Below are positions 24,234-33,157 of a stretch of DNA of 64,000 bases, one piece after another. Below the pieces are notes generated by a model that made no database searches, had not been told where the DNA came from, and saw only the letters and a list, made by a program, of their open reading frames with translations. Made by a program: the position numbers and the translations under genes. Source of the DNA: JAHJUB01 sp041653615 [NCBI: Candidatus Ratteibacteria bacterium] (GTDB taxonomy: Bacteria > Ratteibacteria > UBA8468 > MWAK01); the NCBI GenBank assembly GCA_041653615.1, contig JBAZEZ010000007.1, positions 1 through 64,000 on the forward strand, read 5' to 3'. Within the stretch, counting starts at the first letter, position 1, and every line of letters starts with the position of its first letter.

Positions 24234-25871
24234 CTATTTTTCCGTAGTTACCCTCATCACCTCTTCCAGGGTTGTTATCCCAAGCTTAAGATTAATGATG
24301 GCGTTGTCCCGCAAGGTAACCATTCCCCTGGAAACCGCTTTTTCCTTAATTTCATCAGAAGAAGCGCGTCTGATCGCCAGTTCTTTGATTTCATTATCCA
24401 TAAGCAAGACTTCTCCGATCGCCACTCTTCCGTAATAACCCGTGTTATGACATTTTTCACATCTCTTACCGGCGTAGAATATCTGTTTTTGCGGTATCTC
24501 AATTCCCGAATTCTTCAGAACTGTTTCCGGAATTTCTACCTCCTGACGACAGAACCTACATATTTTTCGCATCAGTCTTTGGGCCAGAATCATAATTATC
24601 GAAGACGACAGCAGGAACGGTTCCATGCCGATATCAATCAGTCTGTTGATAGCGCTTGCGGCATCATTTGTATGGAGGGTACTCAAAACCAACTGTCCGG
24701 TCAGGGAGGCTTTAACGGCAATATCCGCGGTTTCTAAATCTCTGATTTCTCCGATCATGATAATATCAGGACTCTGGCGTAAAAGGCTCCTTAAACCTTC
24801 GGCAAACGCAAATCCGATAACGGGATTAGTCGAAATCTGGGTAACACCCGGAATCTGATACTCCACCGGGTCTTCAATCGTCATAATGTTGCGGTCCGGT
24901 GTATTTAATTCGCTGATAATCGCGCTGAGTGTGGTTGATTTTCCGCTGCCGGTGGGACCCGTCACTAAAATCATTCCGTAAGGCTTACGTACTTCCTCTT
25001 CAATTTTTTTAAATTCGCTGGACAAGAATCCCAGATCGGATAATTTCAGGGAGAGAATGGAGCTATCCAGCGCCCGCATAACAATTTTTTCTCCAAAACT
25101 AATCGGTAAAATACTGACCCGGTAATCAATCTCTTTATTTTCCAGAGTCATTTTAAACCGACCGTCCTGAGAAATCCTTTTTTCGGTAATATTGAGATTG
25201 GAAATAATTTTAATACGGGCGATCACGGCACGCATCAAATCAAGGGGGATATTCCCTTCTTCGTATAAAATACCGTCTATCCGATAACGAATCCGGAATC
25301 TTTTTTCGTAGGGTTCTAAATGAATATCGCTGGCTCTCTTTCGGTAGGCGTTAAGTATAATACGCTCAACAAGTTTTACGATCGGCGACTCTTCTAGCCG
25401 GGCGGTAATAATCGCCCTATCCTCTATTTTAACCGCCGTTTCTTCTTCCGTTAAAACTTCAAATTTTTCTTTTTCAATTTTTTTAATCAATTCCCCGATG
25501 TCTGATTCATTTTTTACTTCATCCGGGATAGCGTTGTTTTCTACTTCCGCTTTGACCGGTGGAAGCTCTTCCGGTTCACTTAACATATCGGACAATAATT
25601 CTTTTTTATACCACCTATCGATACTTTCCGAAATTTCATTTATACCCGCCAGGCAGATCCTTATTTCATAGGATGTAATCAGGTTTAAATCATCAAAAAC
25701 AAATATATTCCCTGGTTCGGATGTGGCGATTGTCAAAATCTTACCGATCACCGAAACCGGCAGTATTTTATACTTCCGGGCAGCATCTTCCGGAACGAGC
25801 GCAAGCGCTTCCTTTTGGGGAATTAACCGGGTAAGATTAAGTTTGGGAAATATTAATTCTTTATTTTTCAT
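24234..25871 (-). CDS. pilB: Type IV pilus assembly ATPase (PilB/GspE type), copy 2
   Basis: 545 residues from the ATG at 25871. The N-terminal part (about 10-100) is a degenerate T2SSE_N/MshEN-like domain with AARKYKILPVSVIGKIL; an acidic linker follows. The ATPase core contains RASDIHLEP, Walker A GPTGSGKST near residue 310, the Asp box TIEDPVEY, Walker B DIIMIGEIRD and a His box STLHTNDAASAINRL. A tetra-Cys zinc site (CRFC...CEKC) is characteristic of assembly ATPases and not of PilT. It overlaps the other ATPase gene by 11 bases. Confidence 0.9.
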   Translation of the reverse strand: MKNKELIFPKLNLTRLIPQKEALALVPEDAARKYKILPVSVIGKILTIATSEPGNIFVFDDLNLITSYEIRICLAGINEISESIDRWYKKELLSDMLSEPEELPPVKAEVENNAIPDEVKNESDIGELIKKIEKEKFEVLTEEETAVKIEDRAIITARLEESPIVKLVERIILNAYRKRASDIHLEPYEKRFRIRYRIDGILYEEGNIPLDLMRAVIARIKIISNLNITEKRISQDGRFKMTLENKEIDYRVSILPISFGEKIVMRALDSSILSLKLSDLGFLSSEFKKIEEEVRKPYGMILVTGPTGSGKSTTLSAIISELNTPDRNIMTIEDPVEYQIPGVTQISTNPVIGFAFAEGLRSLLRQSPDIIMIGEIRDLETADIAVKASLTGQLVLSTLHTNDAASAINRLIDIGMEPFLLSSSIIMILAQRLMRKICRFCRQEVEIPETVLKNSGIEIPQKQIFYAGKRCEKCHNTGYYGRVAIGEVLLMDNEIKELAIRRASSDEIKEKAVSRGMVTLRDNAIINLKLGITTLEEVMRVTTEK

Positions 25872-27057
25872 CTTCGGCAATCACCCTTAAAAATTCTTCA
25901 ACGGAAACTTCTCCGGAAGTGATTTTGTCACTGCCTTGTTTCCATAATGTTTTTATCTGCAACTCACCCATTTTCTTTCTTATTTGCGTTTCGGAAGCTC
26001 TTTTTAAAATCAAGTCTTTTATCTCGGCGGTAAGCGGTAAAACCTCAATAATGCCCAACCTGCCGGAATACCCGGAATTATTGCATACGGAACATCCCTG
26101 CGGCCGGTAAAAAGTAAAACCGTCCGGTTCGATTTTAAGTTTCTGGCACATTACGGAATCAGGGTGATACGGCTGGCGGCAGGACGGACACAACCGGCGC
26201 AGTAATCGTTGTGAAGCGACAAGTAAAACGCAGCTGGTAATCAGAAATGGCTCCGCCTTCATATTGAGTAAACGCGTAATCGTGCCCGCAGAGTCCATTG
26301 CGTGAAAACTGGACAAGACCAGGTGCCCGGTCAGGGCCGACTTAATGGCGACATCCAGCGTGGCCGCGTCCCTGATTTCTCCCACCATAATAATATCCGG
26401 GTCCTGCCGCAGGATAGACCTCAAAGAAGCGGCAAAAGTAAGTCCGATAGAAGGATTTATTGCGACTTGATTAATGCCCGGTATTTCATACTCTACCGGG
26501 TCTTCTACCGTGGTTATGTTTTCGGACGGCTCATCCCGTAAATGAAGAAGGGAGTAAAGAGTTGTTGTTTTTCCGCAGCCGGTCGGACCGCAGACAAGAA
26601 TCATTCCGTATGGTTTTCGGGCTGATTCTTTCAGTAAATTAACCGCGTCCTCGTCAAAACCCAGTTCGTCAATGTTAAAAAGAAGGCTGGATTTATCGAG
26701 AATCCGAAGGGCTATCTTCTCTCCGAAACTGGAAGGCACCACCGATACGCGAAAATCAACCACTTTTTCGCCGGTTCTTATCTTAAACCGGCCGTCCTGC
26801 GGAAGCCTGCTTTCCGAAATATCGAGTTTTGCGATTACTTTAATCCGGATTAAAAAACTGGAAAGAAAATGATGGGGGAACTTAAACCCGTGCTGCAGGA
26901 AACCGTTTACCCGGTAACGAATACGGACTTCGTTTTCCAGGGGTTCTATCAGAATGTCGCTGGCTTTTCGGTTAATACCCTCAACCAGCAAAACGTCGGT
27001 TAACCTGATAACCGGGCTTTCTTCCGGGGTTGCCAATTTCTCTGATTTTTCAGGCAT
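25861..27057 (-). CDS. Assembly ATPase core lacking its N-terminal domain, copy 1
   Basis: 398 residues, PilB/GspE family. It begins almost directly with the second N-terminal subdomain (KASDILIEPLENEVRIRYR; the usual SDIHIEP His is Leu) and has Walker A GPTGCGKTT at 157-165, TVEDPVEYEIPG, Walker B DIIMVGEIRD and zinc cysteines CPSC...CSVC. The MshEN-type domain normally fused to this core is encoded by the preceding gene, with 8 bases of overlap. Both ATPases keep catalytic motifs, so two motors may serve different steps, or a hetero-hexamer may form. Confidence 0.88.
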   Translation of the reverse strand: MPEKSEKLATPEESPVIRLTDVLLVEGINRKASDILIEPLENEVRIRYRVNGFLQHGFKFPHHFLSSFLIRIKVIAKLDISESRLPQDGRFKIRTGEKVVDFRVSVVPSSFGEKIALRILDKSSLLFNIDELGFDEDAVNLLKESARKPYGMILVCGPTGCGKTTTLYSLLHLRDEPSENITTVEDPVEYEIPGINQVAINPSIGLTFAASLRSILRQDPDIIMVGEIRDAATLDVAIKSALTGHLVLSSFHAMDSAGTITRLLNMKAEPFLITSCVLLVASQRLLRRLCPSCRQPYHPDSVMCQKLKIEPDGFTFYRPQGCSVCNNSGYSGRLGIIEVLPLTAEIKDLILKRASETQIRKKMGELQIKTLWKQGSDKITSGEVSVEEFLRVIAEDEK

Positions 27058-27496
27058 AGTATTTTTTTATCGCCTTCCTAATATCCGGAACGCAACCCAG
27101 GAAACACCGCACTTCACAGTTTAATTTATCTCCCAGAATTTCACACGCCGTATCGTTAAACGGGCGGCAAGACACTACCATCAGAACGTTGTCTATTATA
27201 TCAATCGGAAAAATATAATTTTTTTCCGCGAATTCCTTGTCAACCTTCGCCAAAGCAGAAGGATTCGGTTGATAATTCAAGGGCGAGAGGTACGGAATAT
27301 TATACTGAAGGAGAATCGTTTCCACGATCTCTTCTTCTTTTATCAAGCCGATCCCCTGCATAACTTCGCCCAAGAGTAATTCTCGTTCTTTTTCGTGAAT
27401 TTCCAGCGCCCGGTCCAGTTGCTTTTTACTCAAAAGTCCCCGGCCAACCAGAAGATTGCCGATAAATTCCCTGCCTGATACGTTTTTTGCGTTCAT
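27050..27496 (-). CDS. Stand-alone MshEN/T2SSE N-terminal domain protein
   Basis: 148 residues with the MshEN (GspE N-terminal) pattern: IGNLLVGRGLLSKKQLDRAL, LGEVMQGIGLIKEEEIVETIL, YNIPYLSPLNY, a later FPIDI.DNVLMVV strand and a helix ending KAIKKYY. In PilB/MshE this domain binds cyclic di-GMP or the PilM-PilN platform and is fused to the ATPase. Here it stops and the ATPase core begins as a new ORF with 8 bases of overlap. Whether c-di-GMP residues are intact needs an alignment. Confidence 0.75.
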   Translation of the reverse strand: MNAKNVSGREFIGNLLVGRGLLSKKQLDRALEIHEKERELLLGEVMQGIGLIKEEEIVETILLQYNIPYLSPLNYQPNPSALAKVDKEFAEKNYIFPIDIIDNVLMVVSCRPFNDTACEILGDKLNCEVRCFLGCVPDIRKAIKKYYA

Positions 27497-27514
27497 CTGA
27501 AAATACCCATCCCC

Positions 27515-27823
27515 CTAACTGATTGGTGTTCCCTTGTCCTTTTCCTCTTCTTTTCTCTCTTGCTCGTACGATTTAAAATTTATCGCCGGCGACACTTCTT
27601 TTTTTCCGGCCTGACTTACTCCTTCTTCCGGTAATGGTTCCGAAGGCGCCTCTGTCGGCGTTTGCTCAATATTCCGGGTTGTTTGCGAAACAGGTTTAAC
27701 AACCTTATTTAAAATCCACCTGTCGTGCCAGAAAATAACCAGAAATACAAAAACAGCCAGCAACAATAAAATTATTTGAAAATTTATTTCCTTAAATCTT
27801 ATTTTTAGTTTATTTTTTTTCAT
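27515..27823 (-). CDS. Small single-TM protein of the pilus operon
   Basis: 102 residues from the ATG at 27823, which has GGGGGA about 10 bases upstream (a TTG nine bases earlier opens the frame). A basic N-terminus (KKNKLKIRFKEINF), one TM helix at about 18-36, then a Pro/Glu/Lys-rich disordered tail. I recognise no family. Its layout recalls PilN/PilP-like or TonB-like tethers, but that is only shape. It is embedded between the PilX-like and MshEN genes. Confidence 0.55.
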   Translation of the reverse strand: MKKNKLKIRFKEINFQIILLLLAVFVFLVIFWHDRWILNKVVKPVSQTTRNIEQTPTEAPSEPLPEEGVSQAGKKEVSPAINFKSYEQERKEEEKDKGTPIS

Positions 27824-27861
27824 GATATTCAATCCCCCGGCCTGTTTTTTTCACCGATACT

Positions 27862-29058
27862 TTACCCTCCCATGTCCCGCCAGTCTTTAAACCCCGCGCC
27901 CGGAACAGCCGGTAAAAAATGCGGGGGCGGATAATTAATTAAATTATTATCATAATAATATTTCCTGATGTTATACCCGTGTCCGGAAGTATTGGCGAAA
28001 TAAGACATGGTGTCAGCCGCGATCGCGCCGCGAATAATCAGGGTTCCTTTTGCCGAAGAAAGTCCGGCGTAAGCCTTTCCGGTTCGGGAAAGCATGGCCG
28101 CGTCTATTTCCAGATTATAAGGCGCAGAATCGGGAAGATAAACATTCTGTTCGGCAATCAGCCCGAGACAATCCGGTCTGGCGGGAGCCGGCGGAACAGC
28201 TAAACTACTGTATTTAAGGTTGTTGGTAACATTAATGGTTCGGCCGGAAACAACCGTAACCTGGCCGTGGACGGTTCCGGAAATATTAATTTCCCGCTCC
28301 GCGTAAATTACTCCACTGGAAGGTAGAACCTGCGGTGAACCGCCGTTAAGTTTTACGGTTCCGTCTGAAATGAATTCCACCGTAAGGTTTCCGCTGGAAT
28401 AGTATCCGCCGTCTTGGGCATAACTCTTCAGATCGGCCATCTGGGAAGAAGTGGGCATCGGAATATAACCCGCCCCTTCGATATGCGTTCCGTAATAAAT
28501 CGTGTTGCTTTGCGAAGCGCCGTTATAGTAAAGAATATTGTTGACCGCTTCTATATTATTATGAAAAATTGTTCCCGGCCCATAAATCATTATATTCCGA
28601 TTAGAATGAATTAACCCCCACACCTCGGCGCCGGTTCCGATAGTAAGATGGGCGTTGTTAACAAAAAACATCCACTGCGAAAAAGAAAGGAATCCCGGCG
28701 GAATCGCTCTGATTGCCACAGCCCTGGTTAAGTTTGAACCGGCCGGAAAACCGGCGATTGAAGTTGCCAGATAATAATTATTGGCATCCGGACCGGTTAC
28801 GCTTACCGTAACCAGGCAGTTCCCGATCTGATGCTGCGGTATTCCGGCCGTCCATCCGGAAGGATGAACGCTATTTATAAAACGCCATTTTATCTCTTCG
28901 ATGCCGCCTTCTGCCGCCGCGAACAATTCCGCTTCCTGGGCCTGCCTTAATTCGTTTCTGCCCTGGTTTGAAACCACACCCGTTAAACTTACGGTCATTA
29001 TTAAACTTAAAGTCAGAACTATCAAGCTCAGAATCAGAACGGCTCCTTTTTTATTCAT
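27862..29058 (-). CDS. PilX-like large minor pilin / DUF4900-type protein
   Basis: 398 residues. The N-terminus MNKKGAVLILSLIVLTLSLIM plus GRNELRQAQEAELFAAAEGG is the PilX N-terminal pattern, with a hydrophobic helix but an imperfect class III cleavage site (G then AVLIL rather than FTLIE). The large C-terminal part is beta-rich with repeated short strands (GLIHSNRNIMIYGPGTI, YAEREINISGTVHGQVTVV, GLIAEQNVYLP), as in DUF4900 proteins. It probably sits at the pilus tip or primes assembly. It starts one base after the PilW-like gene. Confidence 0.7.
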   Translation of the reverse strand: MNKKGAVLILSLIVLTLSLIMTVSLTGVVSNQGRNELRQAQEAELFAAAEGGIEEIKWRFINSVHPSGWTAGIPQHQIGNCLVTVSVTGPDANNYYLATSIAGFPAGSNLTRAVAIRAIPPGFLSFSQWMFFVNNAHLTIGTGAEVWGLIHSNRNIMIYGPGTIFHNNIEAVNNILYYNGASQSNTIYYGTHIEGAGYIPMPTSSQMADLKSYAQDGGYYSSGNLTVEFISDGTVKLNGGSPQVLPSSGVIYAEREINISGTVHGQVTVVSGRTINVTNNLKYSSLAVPPAPARPDCLGLIAEQNVYLPDSAPYNLEIDAAMLSRTGKAYAGLSSAKGTLIIRGAIAADTMSYFANTSGHGYNIRKYYYDNNLINYPPPHFLPAVPGAGFKDWRDMGG

Positions 29059-29059
29059 C

Positions 29060-29566
29060 TTAGTTTCTCAGCATAAAACTTGTCTGATAGTTCAAAACAG
29101 GTTTTCCTGATATTTGAAAAAAAACCTGAATATAAAGATTATCCTGGATAAAAGTTAAAAAAGCCGCGTTAGAAACAAGCCTTTTGGTGGTTCCCGGGAC
29201 GGTCTGCCAGTAAATTTCGTTTCCGGAAAGATAGAACCAATGAGTTATATCGTCGGAAGAACTGCTTGGCGTGCCATTTCTGTCGAGCAGATATAAACAG
29301 GTTCCGGAAGCAACGGGATTCAAACCGGTCGAACTGTCATATACGGTACAGATACTCGCCTGTCTTACGCTTTTTTCAAGCACGGTTAAAAATAAAGAAG
29401 CAGACCCCTCGTTGGAAACAAGTTGATTCTCCGTTGAATAATAGATTCTGGCGGTATGCAAAATACCAATAATGCTGGCTGAAACAACGACCATGATAGA
29501 AGTGCTGATGAGTACTTCAATAAGCGTAAATCCCGCTCTCCTTTTCCAAAAAACATTCGTTACCAT
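29060..29566 (-). CDS. PilW-like minor prepilin
   Basis: 168 residues with a basic leader (MVTNVFWKRRAG) and the cleavage motif G/FTLIEVLISTSIMVV, including Glu5 of the mature protein. A hydrophobic helix reaches to about residue 38. The globular part includes SLFLTVLEKSVRQASICTVYD, which resembles PilW. The gene is now separated from the upstream pilV-like gene by a fold-back element. Confidence 0.8.
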   Translation of the reverse strand: MVTNVFWKRRAGFTLIEVLISTSIMVVVSASIIGILHTARIYYSTENQLVSNEGSASLFLTVLEKSVRQASICTVYDSSTGLNPVASGTCLYLLDRNGTPSSSSDDITHWFYLSGNEIYWQTVPGTTKRLVSNAAFLTFIQDNLYIQVFFQISGKPVLNYQTSFMLRN

Positions 29567-29580
29567 AATTTGCGTTCAAA

Positions 29581-29822
29581 ATTATCATATACCGGTTCGA
29601 ATTCAATCAGAGAGCAAGGCATCCAAGGATGAGGCCAGGAGGCGTACAACGATGTACGCCGACGCAGCCGAAGACGCAGGGCAACCCTGCCAGAAGTTGC
29701 ACCTGCTTGCGTCTCTTCGGCGGATGGCAGGGAGTCTGCGGTTGCCGAACCTGCCGTTTCCGCAGGTACGGCGCAGTCGACAACGATGCTATCTGGTTGA
29801 AGGCGAATCGGTATTATCATAT
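29581..29822. mobile_element. 222-bp MITE-like element with 10-bp flanking direct repeat
   Basis: The direct repeat ATTATCATAT occurs at 29581-29590 and 29813-29822. Inside it, the ends ACCGGTTCGAATTCAATCAG (29591-29610) and CTGGTTGAAGGCGAATCGGT (29793-29812) are inverted repeats matching at 16 of 20 positions. The interior is GC-rich and partly palindromic with no convincing ORF. Removing the element plus one direct repeat leaves an 18-base gap between the pilV-like stop and the pilW-like start, a normal operon spacing. Confidence 0.75.
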
Positions 29823-30239
29823 TAAAGGCTTAGTCCTGCGGGTCGTAAGACTTTCCGACAACGCCGGGGTTCTTCCCTCCTGCGTCCAGGTAACCACTAC
29901 CGTGATATTGCGGTAATCATCCGGGTCGCCGTCAGCCGGCGCTAATCCATCAGCCGGGTCGTCTATCAAACCGCTCACAATCCAACTCCGGTTGAAGGAA
30001 ACCCCGGCGACGCTTACCGCATCCGTTCCAGTTGAAGACAGCATATCCGCATAAGACATATTCCGTAACTCCTCTATCTTATTAACTGCCAATTGACTCG
30101 CCAAATAGCGATTGTGCGTTATCCGGTTGTAATACGCGGTATTATTGAAACTTTTGGCTAGACCAACAATGGCAATGAGCACAAAAAAGAGCGCCAGCAA
30201 AGTTTCCAACAGACTAAAACCTTTTTTGTTCATTCTCAT
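29817..30239 (-). CDS. PilV-like minor prepilin
   Basis: 140 residues with leader MRMNKKG, then the class III motif FSLLETLLALFFVLIAIVGL with Glu5, and a globular part with ITHNRYLASQLAVNKIEELRNMSY, the PilV-type helix. The initiator could be either ATG (30239 or 30233). The stop codon lies inside the right-hand direct repeat of the inserted element. It is the first gene of the minor-pilin/ATPase cluster. Confidence 0.8.
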   Translation of the reverse strand: MRMNKKGFSLLETLLALFFVLIAIVGLAKSFNNTAYYNRITHNRYLASQLAVNKIEELRNMSYADMLSSTGTDAVSVAGVSFNRSWIVSGLIDDPADGLAPADGDPDDYRNITVVVTWTQEGRTPALSESLTTRRTKPLI

Positions 30240-30326
30240 TTCAATTGTTATGGTACCACGTTTTTCATCTTTTTACCACTTTTTAGCGGCAAAAACAGGG
30301 GCGGAAAAAATAAGGCGGGACAACAA

Positions 30327-32690
30327 CTACCAGGGCAGAGAATCGTTCCAGACCCGGAAGAGAGATTTCAGGTCTTCGGAGATAAGAGTTTTTCTATCCA
30401 GGCCTTTTACCTTCAAAACCGGTTTCTTTAGGGTTTCACCGACGCAACTGAAAGACCGGCGGGCAAATAATTTCTCGAACTTGGTTTGGTTTACCGGAGA
30501 AATTTCCACCAGAAACCGGCTGGCCGATTCGGAAAAGAGGATTGCGTCCGAGCGGGCCGAACCGGAATAAATAACCTGCTTTAAATCTATCTCCAGTCCG
30601 GTCATCCCGCCGAAAGCCATTTCCGCGGCGGAAACGGCAAGTCCTCCCTCGGAAAGGTCGTGGCAGGCAAGAACCAGCCCTGAATTTATCGCTTCGTGCA
30701 AAGCAACCATCCTTTTTTTGGCTTGAGTAACATTCACTTCCGGAACCCGGCCGCCGTCCCGTTTCAATATCTTAAGATAGTGAGAACCGCCTAATTCCTC
30801 GCCTTTGGTTTCACCCAACAGGTAAACGAAATTTCCCGCTCCTTTTAAATCCATGGAAACCACCCGGTTGACATCCCGGATAACGGATACGGCGGAAATA
30901 AGCAGGGTAGGGGGGATAGAAATTCGCACTCCTTCTTCGGTCACAAAATAGTTGTTAAGGCTGTCTTTACCGGAAATGAAAGGCGTTCCGAAACCGAGGC
31001 CGATTTCATAACAAGCGCGGGCTGCCCGGACGAAACCACCCAAAATCTCCGGGTCTCCGGTATCACCCCAGCAGAAATTATCCAGCAGGCTGGCGTTTTG
31101 AATATCTCCGCCGACCGCGGCCAGGTTACGCAGGGCCTCATCGATGGCGTTAGCCGCGGAAAGATACGGGTCAAGTTTACCGTACAGGTTTACGCCGTTG
31201 GAAACAACGATTCCCTTCTTGCCTTTGGTATAAAGCGGCTTAAGAACAACCGCATCCGAAGGACCGCCGAAAGAGACCAGCGGTTTTAGAACGGTCTGGC
31301 CCTGGACTTCATGGTCGTACTGCCGGATAACCTTCTCCTTGCCGGCAATATTGTGATGGCTGAGCAACGACTTCAGGATAGTCGGATAATCAGGCTTAAG
31401 GGGTAAGTCCGGTTCCCGGAACAAAGGCGTCCGGTAAATTGCCTTTCTCCGAATTCTGGGCAGACCGTCATATAAAAAAGAGGTTGTCAAATTTCCGGCT
31501 TCTCTCTCTTTATAGAACAGGCGGAAGATTCCGGTTCCGGTAAACTCTCCGATGAAGGTAGCTTCCGCTCCTTCGGAAGCAAAAAGAGCTTTAATAACTT
31601 CCTTATTCTCCGGCGGCACGGCCAAGACCATCCGTTCCTGCGCTTCGGAAACCCAGATTTCCCAAGGGGCCAGCCCGGCGTACTTAAGCGGCACTTGCTC
31701 CAAGTGAACGTCGGCACCGGTCTCGCTGCCTAATTCGCCGACCGCGGAAGAGAGTCCGCCGGCGCCGCAGTCGGTAATGGAACGGAAAAGATTCCGGTCC
31801 CTGGCCACCAACAGAACATCCAGAAATTTCTTTTCGGTGATCGGCGCGCCGATTTGGACCACGCTGGCGGAAATTCCTTTCTGCAAACTCAAAGAGGAAA
31901 AGGTGGCGCCGTGAATACCGTCCCGGCCGGTCCGTCCGCCGACGACCAAAATCAAGTCTCCCGGCTTAACTTCTTTCTCAATCTTATTCCGGGGAATAAG
32001 CCCCAGGGTACCGCAATAAACCAGGGGATTCGCCAGATAACCCTCGTCAAAAAGGATGGCGCCGTTGGCCGTGGGAATGCCCATCCGGTTTCCGTAATCA
32101 CGCACGCCGCTCACCACTCCCTTGTAAATCCGCCGCGGGTGCAGAACGGAGGGAGGTAGTTTATCGTAAGGATAATCAAGCGGTCCAAAACAAAAAACGT
32201 CGGTATTGAGAATCGGTTTCGCGCCCAGGCCCGCGCCCAGGATGTCCCGGATGACTCCGCCGATTCCGGTTTCCGCTCCGCCGTACGGCTCCAGGGCCGA
32301 GGGGTGGTTGTGGGTTTCCACCTTGAAAGCGACCCCGTATTCCCGGTCAAATTCAACCACGCCGGCGTTGTCCTTAAAAACCGAAAGGCAGTAAGGCTTA
32401 TTAAGTTCTTTAGTCTCCCGGAAAAGGGTGCTCTTCAGAAGATTGTCAATTACCTCTTTTCGGCCGTCTTCCTCATACTCAATGACGCCGCGGAAGACCT
32501 TGTGGATGCAGTGTTCCGACCAGGTCTGAGCAATCATCTCCAGTTCAATGTCCGTGGGATTACGTCCCAAACGACTGAAATGGGCCTGGACAACATCCAT
32601 CTCTTCCCGGCTTAACGCCAGCAGGTATTTCCGGCTGATTTCAACCAGTTCTGCCGTTTTTTTTCCTATGATTGCTATTTCACGTATCAT
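30327..32690 (-). CDS. purL: Phosphoribosylformylglycinamidine synthase subunit PurL
   Basis: ATP-dependent amidation of FGAR to FGAM in purine synthesis. 787 residues, the small PurL form that needs PurS and PurQ. Motifs include TWSEHCIHKVFRG, the metal/ATP region VETHNHPSALEPYGGAETG, a second half with FISGKDSLNN and CHDLSEGGL. The short N-terminal part resembles a PurS-like linker region. purQ and purS are not in the window. The start codon lies 9 bases from a -10 element. Confidence 0.95.
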   Translation of the reverse strand: MIREIAIIGKKTAELVEISRKYLLALSREEMDVVQAHFSRLGRNPTDIELEMIAQTWSEHCIHKVFRGVIEYEEDGRKEVIDNLLKSTLFRETKELNKPYCLSVFKDNAGVVEFDREYGVAFKVETHNHPSALEPYGGAETGIGGVIRDILGAGLGAKPILNTDVFCFGPLDYPYDKLPPSVLHPRRIYKGVVSGVRDYGNRMGIPTANGAILFDEGYLANPLVYCGTLGLIPRNKIEKEVKPGDLILVVGGRTGRDGIHGATFSSLSLQKGISASVVQIGAPITEKKFLDVLLVARDRNLFRSITDCGAGGLSSAVGELGSETGADVHLEQVPLKYAGLAPWEIWVSEAQERMVLAVPPENKEVIKALFASEGAEATFIGEFTGTGIFRLFYKEREAGNLTTSFLYDGLPRIRRKAIYRTPLFREPDLPLKPDYPTILKSLLSHHNIAGKEKVIRQYDHEVQGQTVLKPLVSFGGPSDAVVLKPLYTKGKKGIVVSNGVNLYGKLDPYLSAANAIDEALRNLAAVGGDIQNASLLDNFCWGDTGDPEILGGFVRAARACYEIGLGFGTPFISGKDSLNNYFVTEEGVRISIPPTLLISAVSVIRDVNRVVSMDLKGAGNFVYLLGETKGEELGGSHYLKILKRDGGRVPEVNVTQAKKRMVALHEAINSGLVLACHDLSEGGLAVSAAEMAFGGMTGLEIDLKQVIYSGSARSDAILFSESASRFLVEISPVNQTKFEKLFARRSFSCVGETLKKPVLKVKGLDRKTLISEDLKSLFRVWNDSLPW

Positions 32691-32699
32691 TTCCGTTAT

Positions 32700-32728
32700 A
32701 TTTTAATCCGGACAAACGATTTTTACAA
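32700..32728 (-). promoter_or_regulatory. Promoter of purL with almost no leader
   Basis: On the minus strand: TTGTAA (32728-32723), a 17-base spacer and TAAAAT (32705-32700). Nine bases separate it from the ATG at 32690, so the predicted leader is about 2-3 bases. No SD is present. Confidence 0.5.
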
Positions 32729-32742
32729 TAAAAGGCTGGTTT

Positions 32743-33108
32743 TTAACTTATAACGCTGCCTTCTTTGATGGGGCGGTCAAGGGTAAGGACGGAAAGGTTA
32801 CCGTCGACTTTAGTGGCCAGGAGCATACCGTTGCTCTGGACGCCCCTGATGATTGCCGGCTCCAGGTTGACGAGAATAATAACCTGTTTGCCAATCAATT
32901 CTTCGGGTGTGTAGTAGGGCCGGATTCCAGCAACTACCTCTCTGGTTTGGGGCGTACAGACTATTTCTCCGGTAGCTTCGTCCTTGCACTCAATATCACC
33001 CAGAAAAATCTTTAAAACATAAAGACGGTCGGCGTTGGGATGAGGATTAACTTCCAGAACTTTCGCTACCTTAATTTCTAATTTTTTGAAATCTTCAATA
33101 GATACCAT
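32743..33108 (-). CDS. MetG C-terminal-like tRNA-binding OB-fold protein
   Basis: 121 residues, a single tRNA_bind OB domain like Trbp111 and the C-terminal module of MetRS: IEDFKKLEIKVAKVLEVNPHPNADRLYVLKI, REVVAGIRPYYTPEELIGKQ, ILVNLEPAIIRGVQSNGMLLA. As a free protein it probably dimerises and binds tRNA elbows. It contains an insert with two Cys (CKDEATGEIVC) near residues 40-50. GAGGGGG precedes the ATG. It lies downstream of nrdD and its small partner. Confidence 0.88.
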   Translation of the reverse strand: MVSIEDFKKLEIKVAKVLEVNPHPNADRLYVLKIFLGDIECKDEATGEIVCTPQTREVVAGIRPYYTPEELIGKQVIILVNLEPAIIRGVQSNGMLLATKVDGNLSVLTLDRPIKEGSVIS

Positions 33109-33123
33109 TCCCCCTCACTTTCA

Positions 33124-33143
33124 TCTCTCCTTAAGAGGAGAGA
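33124..33143. repeat. Small intergenic hairpin TCTCTCC / GGAGAGA
   Basis: A 7-bp stem with a 6-base loop (TTAAGA) lies between the glycyl radical ORF and the OB-fold gene. It has no U tract, so it is more likely a processing or pausing structure than a terminator. Confidence 0.4.
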
Positions 33144-33157
33144 AATTAAAAGATTGG

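Noticed and set aside
29560-29820. 86-residue minus-strand ORF between the pilV-like and pilW-like genes
   Set aside because: It spans the fold-back element from end to end, has no pilin features and ends in low-complexity Arg/Leu; it is a translation of repeat DNA.
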